IMG/VR virus record: IMGVR_UViG_3300005577_000030
Location: 1 to 64,000 of that record
Source: a virus
Strand: one strand, 5' to 3'
Length of the DNA stretch: 64,000 nucleotides
Shown: one piece after another, positions 55,657 to 64,000 of the stretch
How the letters are laid out: each line of letters begins with the position of its first letter
How positions within the stretch are numbered: position 1 is the stretch's first letter
Translations under genes and position numbers: made by a program
The notes under the pieces: generated by a model
Databases searched by the model: none
Told to the model about the DNA's origin: nothing
Seen by the model: the letters and a program-made list of their open reading frames with translations, nothing else

Positions 55657-56637
55657 ATGAGAGTATTATATTTACCTTTAAATTATGGAAGTACAGTTCA
55701 GGACGGAGTATATGACGCATTTAATCAATTAAATTGTCAATTAGAAATATTTGATTATTTTGAACATTATAATAATGCCGGAAATAATCAAAGAAATGTT
55801 AGGCAAATGTTAATTGAGGTAGCAAAACGATTTAGACCTGATTTAATTTATTGTCAAATTCAACATACAGTTATTATTGATGCCGATACAATTAATGGAA
55901 TTAGGAATTATTGTCCAATGGTTAAAATAGTTAATTATACTATTGATGCCAGAAATTATATTCCTGGTCCATATTTTAGTGTGTCTAGAATTTCTGATCT
56001 TAATTTAATTACATCAACTGGACAATTACAAATGTATAAGGATAATAATGTTCCTAATATACATTATTTGCAAGTTGGTTATAATCCTAAACATTATTTT
56101 CCTGAAGTTGAAGCTAAATCATCATATGAATTTGATACAGTATTTTTAGCTAATGTTAATAATGTTGAAAATTATCCTGGTCATTCTCAAAGAATTGATA
56201 CAGTACATGCGTTAAGAAAAGCTTTTGGAAATAGATTTGGTTTATTTGGTCACGGTTGGCCTAAAGAATTAAAATCTCTAGGGTCTGTTGATATAAATTT
56301 AGCTGTTAAAAATGTATATGCAAATAGTTTTTCTACAATCAGTGTGAGTCATTTTAATGAAATTACTCATTATTTTTCTGATAGATTATTAATGTGTTTA
56401 GCTTCCGGCAGACCTACTGTTTCTTGGCATTTTCCAGGTTATGAAAGTTATTTTGTTAATAAGCAAGATTTATTAATTGGAAATAGTCCTGATGAAATTG
56501 TAAATAATGTTAAATGGTTGTTAGAAAATCCTGATAGAGCTAATTTAATTGGTCAAAATGGAGCAAGTAAAGTATTTTGTGAACATACATATTTAAGCAG
56601 AATTAAAGAAATGCTTGAAATGATCGGATTACAATAA
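55657..56637 (+). CDS. CgeB-like GT-B glycosyltransferase
   Basis: ATG at 55657 (MRVLYLPLNYGS) is preferred to 55636, which overlaps the previous gene; the product has 326 residues. VAKRFRPDLIYCQIQHTVII, TSTGQLQMYKDNN, YLQVGYNPKHYFP (as in CgeB-type proteins) and SDRLLMCLASGRPTVSWHFP plus DEIVNNVKWLLENPDRANLI match the CgeB-like/GT4-related glycosyltransferase group. Activity and sugar unknown. Fits the run of glycosyltransferases. Confidence 0.75.
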   Translation: MRVLYLPLNYGSTVQDGVYDAFNQLNCQLEIFDYFEHYNNAGNNQRNVRQMLIEVAKRFRPDLIYCQIQHTVIIDADTINGIRNYCPMVKIVNYTIDARNYIPGPYFSVSRISDLNLITSTGQLQMYKDNNVPNIHYLQVGYNPKHYFPEVEAKSSYEFDTVFLANVNNVENYPGHSQRIDTVHALRKAFGNRFGLFGHGWPKELKSLGSVDINLAVKNVYANSFSTISVSHFNEITHYFSDRLLMCLASGRPTVSWHFPGYESYFVNKQDLLIGNSPDEIVNNVKWLLENPDRANLIGQNGASKVFCEHTYLSRIKEMLEMIGLQ

Positions 56638-56645
56638 GGAATATT

Positions 56646-56750
56646 TTGTTTGGGTATCAATATAGTGCTAAATTAACTCCCGAGGAAAGACAAAGAATTA
56701 TTAATTCAATCATTAAAAATATTAAAAAATCAAGATATATTTGTTATTAA
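56646..56750 (+). CDS. Possible 34-residue basic peptide
   Basis: A TTG start at 56646 preceded by AAGGA at good spacing opens 34 codons (FGYQYSAKLTPEERQRIINS, then a Lys-rich helix) that end 6 bases before the carbamoyltransferase start. The gap would otherwise be 119 bases. The sequence looks like an amphipathic basic helix. Tentative: a short frame in AT-rich DNA can arise by chance, but the ribosome binding site is better than most nearby. Confidence 0.3.
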   Translation: MFGYQYSAKLTPEERQRIINSIIKNIKKSRYICY

Positions 56751-56756
56751 GGAAAT

Positions 56757-58337
56757 ATGGAACCGTTAATTGCTGCATTTTTTTCTCATGATTCTTCTAT
56801 TTGTATAAGAGATACTAATGGAAAATTTACAATATTTGAATTTGAACGTTTATTAAAAGAGCGTTTTGTTAAATTAACTGGAAGAAAAGATTTAAAGAAT
56901 ATTTTAATTAATCTTAAAGAAATAATAAAAAAAGATTATAATATTGAATCATTTAATATTTGTTATCATTTAGGGTTGACCGAAGAAGAAAAAATAATAT
57001 TAAATGAAGTATGGGGTATTTCGGATTTTCATGAAACTGGCCATCATTTATCACATGCTTCTTGTGCTTATTATCAAGCTCCATTTAATGAATGTTTAGT
57101 AATGTCATATGATGGTGGTGGATATGATGGCGGTTTTGAAGATGAAAGAATTGGCTATTTTAATGTTTATTATGTAAATGATGGTATTTTTAAAAAGATA
57201 AATCATATAAAGTATGATTTAGGTACGGCTTATGGTTTATCAGCTATTCCTATAAGTGAAGTTCAAAAAACAGAAGAAAATTGGGAAGAACGCTTTTTAT
57301 CATTTAGTGGTAAAATGATGGGTTTAGTTGGATACGGTTCTGTTAGAGAAGAATGGCTAATTCCATTTAAGAATTTTTATAAAGAGCATAAGCATGTTTC
57401 TTTAATTGATTTAAATAAAAGTTTAGCTCCATCTATTAATTTACCTTTAAATATTAATAGTTTAAGTGGACAAGATAGTTATGATTTTGCAGCTACTTCA
57501 CAGAGAGCATTTGAAGAAGTAATATATAAAGAAATTATTCATTTAATAAATTGTTATAAATTACCCATATGCTTAACAGGTGGCTGTGCATTAAATGTAA
57601 TATTAAATCAAAAATTAAGTGATTTGTTAGGTAATGATAAAGTATTTATTCCACCAAATCCAAGTGATTGTGGATTAACTTTTGGAATGCTTGCTTATAA
57701 AACATCTCCGCAAAATGCTATAAATTTAATGTATGACGGATTTCCTATATTAGATATTGATGAATTATCTAAATATGTAAAAAAATATAATGCTAAAAAA
57801 ATAAAATTACCTGAATTAGCCAAATTATTATATGATGGTAAAATTATTGGATTAATGAGAGGAAAATCTGAAGTAGGACCGAGGGCTTTAGGAAATCGAA
57901 GCATTTTATGTGACCCTTCTTATTCAGATATGAAAGATACATTAAATCATAAAATTAAATTTAGAGAATGGTTTAGGCCATTTGCCCCAATATCTAAATT
58001 AGAAAATGCCAATAAATATTTTGAATTTAATGGTGACGCTTCTTTTATGTCTTTTTCTCCTAAAGTTAGAAAAGAATATTTAGGTAAAATACCAGCTGTA
58101 GTTCATAAGGATAATACAGCTAGATTGCAAACCATCTCTGAAAAGCAAAATAAATACATATATGATTTATTAACTGAATTTGAAAATTTGCGTGGCATTG
58201 GGTGTTTATTAAATACTTCTTTTAATATAAAAGGAAAGCCAATATTAACTACGATTAAAGATGCAATTGAAGTATTGGAAACTACACAAATAGATGCTGT
58301 GATTATTGAAGATTATTTATTTGAAAGAATTAAATGA
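56757..58337 (+). CDS. Carbamoyltransferase, NodU/CmcH/TobZ family
   Basis: A 526-residue protein with AAGGAAAT before ATG. The N-terminal YrdC/Kae1-like part has HDSS at 15, HHLSHASCAYY (metal-binding His pair) and SYDGGGYDGG. The C-terminal part has GKSEVGPRALGNRSILCDPS, KFREWFRPFAPIS, DNTARLQT and LNTSFNIKGKPI. These are the hallmarks of O-carbamoyltransferases that move carbamoyl from carbamoyl phosphate via carbamoyl-AMP. Length fits the family (about 550). In a glycan locus it probably carbamoylates a sugar hydroxyl. All key motifs look intact. Confidence 0.9.
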   Translation: MEPLIAAFFSHDSSICIRDTNGKFTIFEFERLLKERFVKLTGRKDLKNILINLKEIIKKDYNIESFNICYHLGLTEEEKIILNEVWGISDFHETGHHLSHASCAYYQAPFNECLVMSYDGGGYDGGFEDERIGYFNVYYVNDGIFKKINHIKYDLGTAYGLSAIPISEVQKTEENWEERFLSFSGKMMGLVGYGSVREEWLIPFKNFYKEHKHVSLIDLNKSLAPSINLPLNINSLSGQDSYDFAATSQRAFEEVIYKEIIHLINCYKLPICLTGGCALNVILNQKLSDLLGNDKVFIPPNPSDCGLTFGMLAYKTSPQNAINLMYDGFPILDIDELSKYVKKYNAKKIKLPELAKLLYDGKIIGLMRGKSEVGPRALGNRSILCDPSYSDMKDTLNHKIKFREWFRPFAPISKLENANKYFEFNGDASFMSFSPKVRKEYLGKIPAVVHKDNTARLQTISEKQNKYIYDLLTEFENLRGIGCLLNTSFNIKGKPILTTIKDAIEVLETTQIDAVIIEDYLFERIK

Positions 58338-59101
58338 AAGACATACAATTTACTTTTGGAATAATTACACAATCTACTACAGAGGCGTCTGAACATTTAA
58401 AATTATCCATTAATTCTATTATTAATTTAAATATTCCCGAATATCAAATTATTATTATAGGAGATGGATTTAATTTAAAAAATGATAATTTTTTATTATC
58501 ACTTAATAATATTAAAATAATAGACTTTGATTATACAATTAAAAAAGATTGGATAACAAGAAAGAAAAATTTAATTACACAAAATGCTAAATATGAAAAT
58601 ATAGTTTACCAACATGATTATATTTCTTATGAACAAGATTGGTATGAAGGCTTTAAAGTATATGGTGATGATTTTAAAGCTTGTATGACTAAGATATTAA
58701 ATAATGATAATACGCGTTTTAGGGATTGGGTATTATTCCCTTGGCATCATTGTTACGGTGAGAATTATATTAAAAAGGCTAAAGAATTGTGGGAATTTGC
58801 TAATATTCAAAATAATGAAAGTATGATTCCTTATAATGAAACGCGATTTAGTAGATTTCAATATTTTTCAGGATCTTACTGGGTAGCTAAAAAACAAATA
58901 ATGTTAGAAATACCTTTAGATGAAGGATTAGTTTGGGGGCAGGGGGAGGATTGTGTATGGTCATCTCAATTTAGCTCAAAATATAATTTTAGTATGAATG
59001 CAAATTCTACGGTTAAACTATTAAAATGGAAACAAGATGCATTTAGTATAATTCGTCCAGAATGCTATGAAAAAGCCATTAAATACATTGAAAATAGCTA
59101 A
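58334..59101 (+). CDS. GT-A-fold glycosyltransferase-like protein
   Basis: A 255-residue protein overlapping the carbamoyltransferase stop by ATGA. It begins FTFGIITQSTTEASEHLKLS and continues YQIIIIGDGFN; further motifs are VYQHDYISYEQDWYEGF and VWGQGEDCVWSSQFSSKYNF, the latter like the WGxED acceptor motif of GT-A enzymes. The DxD position (QHDYI) is unusual, so the family cannot be fixed. I infer a GT2-related transferase. Confidence 0.6.
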   Translation: MKDIQFTFGIITQSTTEASEHLKLSINSIINLNIPEYQIIIIGDGFNLKNDNFLLSLNNIKIIDFDYTIKKDWITRKKNLITQNAKYENIVYQHDYISYEQDWYEGFKVYGDDFKACMTKILNNDNTRFRDWVLFPWHHCYGENYIKKAKELWEFANIQNNESMIPYNETRFSRFQYFSGSYWVAKKQIMLEIPLDEGLVWGQGEDCVWSSQFSSKYNFSMNANSTVKLLKWKQDAFSIIRPECYEKAIKYIENS

Positions 59102-59118
59102 TATTGTTATATTAAGAT

Positions 59119-59925
59119 ATGGTTAAAAAAGTTGTAGTTTCCATACCTGTTCATGAAGAACCGTTAGTAGTAGCAGATCATTTAAGAAATATTAAAAAAT
59201 TTGTACCTGATTCATTTGTAGTTCTTCATGCTTCGGCGGATAGTCCAAGTCCATTTAAAAACATATTGAATGATATGTCTAAAAATGAATTTGATGGATT
59301 TATGTATGTTAATGATATTTCTTATCATACCCATGCACCGAATGAAGCTGGATCTGTTTATGGATTAAGTACAGTACATTCATCTAATTTTCAATTTGCA
59401 AATAAAGTAATTTCAGATTTTGATGTTTTTGCTTTAGAAACATCAAATGACATGTTTGTAAGAAAAGGTGTTGAACGACTTTGGAATAACTTTAAATGTG
59501 GATGTGGTGCTAGAAAAAATGATTTATCCGCTTATAGAAATGTTCGCGAAAAAGAAGTGATTGATATACTTAATATTGTTATACCATTAAAAACTATTGA
59601 AATTCATGCTCAGGAGGGAACATTTTATCCCAAAGAAGTGTTTAGTGAAATTTCAAATATTATATTAAATAAGCTTGGTGGATTTATTGCACATGAAGAA
59701 TTAGTACTTCATACATTGGCATTTAATTTATTTCCTGAATTATATGATAGTAATTGTGGTGAGGGATATATGTTTCATAATGCAACTCATTATGCCACTA
59801 CTAATGAAGATATTTTAAAAGTTAAAAATGGAATATTAAATAATAAATATGCCGTTAAAAGAGTTCCTAGAAGGATAAATGATCCTTGTAGAATTTTTGT
59901 TAATAAGGTTAATGAAAATGAATAA
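59119..59925 (+). CDS. GT14-like (core-2/I-branching-type) protein
   Basis: A 268-residue protein. VVVSIPVHEEPLVVADHLRN and SFVVLHASADSPSPFKN resemble the start of GT14-like branching enzymes, and SVYGLSTVHSSNFQFANKVI with FALETSNDMFVRKG could be the donor site region. The match is suggestive, not firm. A run of Cys (FKCGCGAR) is unusual. Likely another transferase of the locus. Its end overlaps the HAD gene by 8 bases. Confidence 0.5.
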   Translation: MVKKVVVSIPVHEEPLVVADHLRNIKKFVPDSFVVLHASADSPSPFKNILNDMSKNEFDGFMYVNDISYHTHAPNEAGSVYGLSTVHSSNFQFANKVISDFDVFALETSNDMFVRKGVERLWNNFKCGCGARKNDLSAYRNVREKEVIDILNIVIPLKTIEIHAQEGTFYPKEVFSEISNIILNKLGGFIAHEELVLHTLAFNLFPELYDSNCGEGYMFHNATHYATTNEDILKVKNGILNNKYAVKRVPRRINDPCRIFVNKVNENE

Positions 59926-60277
59926 AAGACCTTATACACTTATTATAGATATAGATGGAACATTAATTAAACATTCTGGTGATATTTGTCATCAATATAC
60001 AGAAGAAATTGAAATTTTGCCAGGTGTTATTGAAAAATGGAAAGAATTTGATATTGCAGGTCATAATATAATATTAATAACTGGAAGAAGAGAAAGTAAT
60101 AGAAAATTTATTGAAGAAAAATTACAAGATGCAGGATTGTTTTGGGATCAATTAATAATGGGTGTCGGGGGAGGAAATCGGATTTTAATTAATGATCTAA
60201 AACCTTTAAGTGAAGAACCTACAGCAATAGCTATAAATGTAAGACGAAATACAGGATTAAAGGATATAAAAATATGA
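59918..60277 (+). CDS. HAD-family phosphatase (capsule-locus type)
   Basis: Start chosen at ATG 59918 because AAGG lies 9 bases upstream; ATG 59912 is the alternative. The 119-residue product shows IIDIDGTLI (HAD motif I, Asp nucleophile and Asp+2), ILITGRRESN (motif II) and ILINDLKP in place of motif IV. The small size without cap domain matches HAD phosphatases found in capsule loci. It probably dephosphorylates a sugar phosphate or similar. Overlaps the cupin gene by ATGA. Confidence 0.75.
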   Translation: MNKRPYTLIIDIDGTLIKHSGDICHQYTEEIEILPGVIEKWKEFDIAGHNIILITGRRESNRKFIEEKLQDAGLFWDQLIMGVGGGNRILINDLKPLSEEPTAIAINVRRNTGLKDIKI

Positions 60278-60615
60278 AATTTGTAGAAAAACCTTGGGGT
60301 TCTGAAAAAATCATTATATTAAATAATATTGTATTAAAAGAATTATTTATGAAGGCCGGTTGTAAATGTAGTTTACAATATCATAATTTTAAAAATGAAA
60401 TTATCAGAGTTTTAAGTGGTAAATTAAAATTATCTTATTCACCAAATAAAGAAACATCATTAATTAATTTAGAATTATCGCCTGGTGATAGTTTTGCTAT
60501 TGAACACGGAATTATACATAGAATGGAGGCTATTGAAGACTCAATTTATATTGAAGCATCATCTAATGAATTAGATGATGTTATTCGACTTGAGGATTCA
60601 TATGGCCGAGTATAA
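60274..60615 (+). CDS. Cupin, mannose-6-phosphate-isomerase-like
   Basis: A 113-residue single cupin domain. EKPWGSEKIII, CSLQYHNFKNEIIRVLSGKL, LSPGDSFAIEHGIIHRMEAI (cupin motifs 1 and 2 with His and Glu ligands) and the ending DDVIRLEDSYGR match type II phosphomannose isomerase C-terminal cupins and related sugar isomerases. It could interconvert sugar phosphates feeding a GDP- or NDP-sugar; a binding role is also possible. It lies between a HAD phosphatase and the nucleotidyltransferase-kinase. Confidence 0.75.
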   Translation: MKFVEKPWGSEKIIILNNIVLKELFMKAGCKCSLQYHNFKNEIIRVLSGKLKLSYSPNKETSLINLELSPGDSFAIEHGIIHRMEAIEDSIYIEASSNELDDVIRLEDSYGRV

Positions 60616-62167
60616 AGTTCTTTTAACAGCCTCCGGTATTGGTCAAAGACTCGGCGATTTAACTAAATATACTAATAAATCTTTAGTTAAAATTGGTAAA
60701 AAACCAGCTATAAGCTATATAATCGAACGATATCCAGATGATGTAGAAATTATTGTTACATTAGGTTATTTCGGAAATCAAGTAAAAGAATTTTTAACAT
60801 TAGCTTATCCTGAAAAAAAGTTTAATTTTATTAATGTTGATAAATATGAAGGTTACGGCAGTAGTTTATTATATTCAATGTTATGTGCAAAAGACGAATT
60901 ACAATGTCCATTTATATTTCATGCTTGTGATTCTATTATTTTAGATGAACCTATTCCATCATTAGAAGATAATTGGCTTGGCGGGTATAATAAAACTGAT
61001 AGTGCTCAATATAGAACATTTAATATTGAAAATGAATTTGTTAAAAAAATCAATGAAAAAGGTGAAATGTCCTATGATTTTGAATACATAGGCGTTTGTG
61101 GTATAAAGGATTTTGATTTATTCTGGAAAACAGCTGAAAAAATTTATTTTAATTATTCAGAAGACAGTTCATTATCTGATTGTCATATATTTAAATTTAT
61201 GATTAAAAAAATAATATTTAAATACTACATATTTAATTCATGGTTAGATATTGGAAATATTTATTCTTTAAAGAAAGCGCGAGAATTTATTTATGATAAA
61301 TTTGAAATTTTAGATAAATTAGATGAATCAATTTTTATAATTAATAATTTTGTTATTAAATTTTTTTATGATGTTAATATAGTTAAAAATCGCGTTATTC
61401 GTGGTGAAAGTTTACTTCCAAACGTTCCTAAAATAACAGGATCAACAAATCATTTTTATAAATATGATTATGTTGAAGGTAAATTATTTTCTAAATCAGT
61501 TAATGAAGTTAAATTTAAACAATTTTTAGAATGGGCTAATAAAGAAATATGGTCAAATAAAATTATAGAAAATTTTAAAGAAAGCTGCTTTGATTTTTAT
61601 ATTACGAAAACTTATAATAGAGTGAATAAATTTTTAATAAATAATAATATTATTGATAAACAAGATTGCATTAATGGAATTTTAGTACCGTCTATTGCTG
61701 ATTTAATGAAATTAGTAAAAGAATATAATATCATTGACGGAATACCAGTTAATTTTCATGGAGATTTTATTTTGGATAATATTATTGAAACTGATGATGG
61801 ATTTATGCTTTTAGATTGGCGACAAGATTTTTCAGGAAAAACTTCTGGCGGAGATTTATTTTATGATTTAGCCAAATTAAATCATAATCTTACAGTGAAT
61901 CATGATGTAATTAATAAAAATTTATTCGAAATACATGTAAATAAAGACAATTCTATTAATTGTGATATTTTAATTAATTATAAATTAGTTGAATGTAATA
62001 AAATTCTTAAAGAATTTATTAAAAATAATAAATATGATTATAAAAAAATACAAATAATTACAGGATTAATTTGGATTAATATGAGCCCCTTACATCATTA
62101 TCCATTTGATCAATTTTTATTTTATTTTGGTAAATATAATTTATTTAAAGCTTTAGGAATGGAATGA
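60602..62167 (+). CDS. Sugar nucleotidyltransferase fused to a kinase domain
   Basis: Start chosen at ATG 60602 (MAEYKVLLTASGIGQRLGDL) with GAGG upstream; the longer frame from 60575 overlaps the cupin more. The 521-residue product has an N-terminal nucleotidyltransferase (TASGIGQRLGDLTKYTNKSL with Lys in the KP motif, FHACDSIIL as metal site) over residues 1-240. The C-terminal half resembles aminoglycoside/choline-kinase-type phosphotransferases: VNFHGDFILDNI near 385 (HGDxxxxN) and LLDWRQDFSG near 403. It may phosphorylate and then activate a sugar or alditol with NTP. Substrate unknown. Confidence 0.75.
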   Translation: MAEYKVLLTASGIGQRLGDLTKYTNKSLVKIGKKPAISYIIERYPDDVEIIVTLGYFGNQVKEFLTLAYPEKKFNFINVDKYEGYGSSLLYSMLCAKDELQCPFIFHACDSIILDEPIPSLEDNWLGGYNKTDSAQYRTFNIENEFVKKINEKGEMSYDFEYIGVCGIKDFDLFWKTAEKIYFNYSEDSSLSDCHIFKFMIKKIIFKYYIFNSWLDIGNIYSLKKAREFIYDKFEILDKLDESIFIINNFVIKFFYDVNIVKNRVIRGESLLPNVPKITGSTNHFYKYDYVEGKLFSKSVNEVKFKQFLEWANKEIWSNKIIENFKESCFDFYITKTYNRVNKFLINNNIIDKQDCINGILVPSIADLMKLVKEYNIIDGIPVNFHGDFILDNIIETDDGFMLLDWRQDFSGKTSGGDLFYDLAKLNHNLTVNHDVINKNLFEIHVNKDNSINCDILINYKLVECNKILKEFIKNNKYDYKKIQIITGLIWINMSPLHHYPFDQFLFYFGKYNLFKALGME

Positions 62168-63171
62168 ATAGAAATGGTTTAAAAGAAATTAAATTATATG
62201 TCGGTCCAATGACAAAAAATGTTGTTGATGCAGTTATTGAATTTGCGAATAAATTTAATATTAAAATAGGGTTTATTCCATCTAGAAGGCAAATCGAATT
62301 TGATCAATCTGGATATGTTAATAATTGGACCACCAGAACTTTTATGCAATATATTAGGTCAAAAACCAATTTAATAGGTTTAGAAAGAGATCATGGTGGT
62401 CCTAATCAAGGTTTAACTAATGATGATGGATTTGCTAGTTTATTTCAGGATACTCAGAATTTTGATATTGTTCATATTGATGTTTGGAAAAAATATCCCA
62501 ATTTTGATGATGGTGTTAAAAAAACTATAGAATATATTAAATATTGCCATAATGTAAATCATCTTACTTTGTTTGAAGTTGGTACTGAGCAAAGTATTAG
62601 GCCATTTAATTTATTCGAATTAGATAATTTTTTATTTGAACTCCAGCATAATTTAACTAATGAAGAATTTAGTAAAATACTTTATTGTGTTATTCAATCT
62701 GGCACTTCTTTAAAAGGAACAATTAATACTGGAAAATATGATTCTGTAAAATTAAAAGATATGTGCTATATTGTAAATAAATATAATATATTATCTAAAG
62801 AACATAATTCCGATTTTGTTGATATAAATGAAATATATGATAGATATAATAATGGATTAAATGCTATTAATATTGCTCCAGAATTTGGACAGATTGAAAC
62901 TAATTGCATTTTGGAATTAATTAATAATAATGCTTATTTATTAAATATATTTTATACAATATGTCTAAATTCTAATCGATGGGTTAAATGGGTAGCTTCA
63001 AATTTTAAGCCTGAAGATAATAAAATTGAATTAATTAAAATCTGTGGACATTATGTATTATCTGATCCGAAAATGAAAGAAATTATAAGTAAATTTCCTG
63101 AATTGTCTGATTTAGTCAAACAAGGTGTATTTGAAAAGTTATATAGTATATTAACTCCAAGGATATCATGA
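62164..63171 (+). CDS. GatZ/KbaZ-like TIM-barrel protein
   Basis: A 335-residue protein. IKIGFIPSRRQIEFDQSGYV, LIGLERDHGGPNQGLTNDDG, FDIVHIDVWKKYP and TLFEVGTEQSIRPFNLFELD are arranged as in class II tagatose-bisphosphate aldolase subunits (GatZ/KbaZ), whose typical motif is GGDHxGPN. It could make or cleave a keto-sugar phosphate for the NDP-sugar, but family members often lack activity alone. ATGA overlaps join it to both neighbours. Other TIM-barrel aldolases are the alternative. Confidence 0.6.
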   Translation: MNRNGLKEIKLYVGPMTKNVVDAVIEFANKFNIKIGFIPSRRQIEFDQSGYVNNWTTRTFMQYIRSKTNLIGLERDHGGPNQGLTNDDGFASLFQDTQNFDIVHIDVWKKYPNFDDGVKKTIEYIKYCHNVNHLTLFEVGTEQSIRPFNLFELDNFLFELQHNLTNEEFSKILYCVIQSGTSLKGTINTGKYDSVKLKDMCYIVNKYNILSKEHNSDFVDINEIYDRYNNGLNAINIAPEFGQIETNCILELINNNAYLLNIFYTICLNSNRWVKWVASNFKPEDNKIELIKICGHYVLSDPKMKEIISKFPELSDLVKQGVFEKLYSILTPRIS

Positions 63172-63800
63172 TAAAAGGAATTTTATACGATTTAGATAAT
63201 ACTTTATGTTATTGTGCTGATTGGCATAAATTAGCCTTAAATAAAGCATTAAAAGAAATATGTGGATTTGAAATTTCAGAAGATGAACATATTTCTACAT
63301 TTAATGGATTACCAACCAAAAAGAAATTAGATTTATTAATTAATCAAAGACGAATTAAAATAAATGATTATGATTTAATTTCTCAAAAAAAACAAGAATA
63401 TACAAAAGATATAATTTTTGAAGAAGCAATTGTAGACCCAATAAAAGTTAAATTACATCGGCAAAATAAATTAAATGGATTAAAATCAGCATGTGTTACT
63501 AATAGTATTACTGAAACAGCAGCATTAATTTTAGAGAAAACTGGACAATTACAATATATGGATTTTTTAATTTCTAATGAAGTAGTTAAATATCCTAAAC
63601 CGCACGGAGAAGGATATATTATCTCTATGATTAAATTAGGAATTTATCCTTCTGAAACTCTTATCGTAGAAGATAGTCCTGTTGGAATTCAAGCTGCAAA
63701 ATCTACTGGAGCTCATGTCTGGGAAGTTAAAGATTCTATTGAAGTTACTTATGAAAATTTCCAGCAATTTATAAGTTCAATAAATATAAGAAAGGTATAA
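63168..63800 (+). CDS. HAD-family hydrolase (phosphoglucomutase-like subfamily)
   Basis: A 210-residue protein. YDLDNTLCYC gives the nucleophile Asp and Asp+2, SACVTNSITET is motif II, KYPKPHGEGY holds the motif III lysine and IVEDSPVGIQAAKSTGAHV is motif IV. The layout with an alpha-helical cap between motifs I and II matches beta-phosphoglucomutase-like and phosphatase members. It probably removes a phosphate in the precursor pathway with its neighbours. Its stop touches the next ATG. Confidence 0.8.
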   Translation: MIKGILYDLDNTLCYCADWHKLALNKALKEICGFEISEDEHISTFNGLPTKKKLDLLINQRRIKINDYDLISQKKQEYTKDIIFEEAIVDPIKVKLHRQNKLNGLKSACVTNSITETAALILEKTGQLQYMDFLISNEVVKYPKPHGEGYIISMIKLGIYPSETLIVEDSPVGIQAAKSTGAHVWEVKDSIEVTYENFQQFISSINIRKV

Positions 63801-64000
63801 ATGGCTTTAAATATTTTGGTGCCTATGGGTGGAAAGGGCCGGAGGTTCGCAAATCTTGGGTACACATTCCCTAAACCATTAATAGAAGTTCAAGGTAAAC
63901 CTATGATTCAAGTTGTTGTTGAAAATTTGAATTTAGATGGAAAGTATATATTTTTGGTTTCTAGAGAACATTATACAAAATATGCTTTAAATTATTTATT
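63801..64000 (+). CDS. Sugar nucleotidyltransferase, 5' part (right edge)
   Basis: ATG at 63801 follows the previous stop directly, with AAAGG about 5 bases before. The 66 visible codons begin MALNILVPMGGKGRRFANLG and continue YTFPKPLIEVQGKPMIQVVV, the GxGxRF...KPL signature of nucleotide-sugar pyrophosphorylases. The gene runs past the window. It is a second, separate nucleotidyltransferase, so at least two activated sugars may be made, and the locus continues to the right. Confidence 0.8.
   Translation, partial: MALNILVPMGGKGRRFANLGYTFPKPLIEVQGKPMIQVVVENLNLDGKYIFLVSREHYTKYALNYL

Noticed and set aside
57695-57904. Minus-strand frame within the carbamoyltransferase
   Set aside because: It mirrors a conserved motif region of a certain gene.
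1-64000. tRNA genes and CRISPR arrays
   Set aside because: I saw no cloverleaf-like GGTTCRA-containing segment and no regularly spaced repeats; the coding density leaves almost no room.

Overview
The window is a stretch of a large, AT-rich genome from a contractile-tailed (myovirus-type) bacteriophage. I did not compute its base composition; by eye G+C is below one third. Nearly every gene reads rightwards, and gaps are tiny with many ATGA or TAATG stop/start overlaps. Recognisable contractile-tail parts follow one another: sheath, tube, a frameshifted tail chaperone pair, tape measure, baseplate hub and spike, a gp25-type wedge and a baseplate-J protein. Several virion proteins exceed 1,000 residues, which suggests a big phage. 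One leftward lipoprotein gene carries Cys/Gly motifs and Gly/Ser/Thr repeats that I associate with secreted proteins of Myxococcota-type bacteria. This is the only host hint and it is weak.

Layout. (1) 1-1,920: six tandem small genes of unknown function that all end in nearly the same C-terminal tail (IIxNIIE-like), closed by an intrinsic terminator. (2) 2,017-11,256: a zinc-peptidase-like protein, a connector-like virion protein interrupted by a LAGLIDADG intein, a holin-like membrane protein and a 1,789-residue beta-helical fibre or spike. (3) 11,250-12,124: a leftward lipoprotein moron with its own consensus promoter. (4) 12,181-21,546: possible sheath-terminator, sheath, a frameshifted HNH homing endonuclease, tube, chaperones with a programmed -1 frameshift, tape measure and a baseplate/tube-junction protein. 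(5) 21,546-45,544: baseplate hub, spike, a hydrophobic baseplate-region protein, gp25-like wedge, J-like wedge, a 2,217-residue LamG-type protein and a 964-residue protein with a dockerin-like calcium-binding pair. (6) 45,557-46,561: a 2H phosphoesterase and two small unknown genes. (7) 46,573-64,000 and beyond: a glycan locus of more than 17 kb.

The glycan locus encodes about a dozen glycosyltransferases (GT2, GT4, GT10 and GT11 fucosyltransferase families, a CgeB-like enzyme and others) and a NodU/CmcH-type carbamoyltransferase. It also encodes sugar-precursor enzymes: two HAD phosphatases, a cupin isomerase, a nucleotidyltransferase-kinase fusion, a GatZ-like aldolase and a second nucleotidyltransferase. 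It follows the tail genes on the same strand with no visible terminator between them. I infer late co-expression, which would fit decoration of the virion or remodelling of the host surface.

The most notable items are the glycan locus, the shared C-terminal tail of the small-gene array, the dockerin-like domain in a virion protein, the strong excess of Asp-Gly-Tyr tripeptides limited to virion proteins, the split HNH gene with a hairpin over its start, and the intein whose removal rebuilds a CPNC zinc-type motif. All family calls are by reading the translated sequence; no database search was possible.
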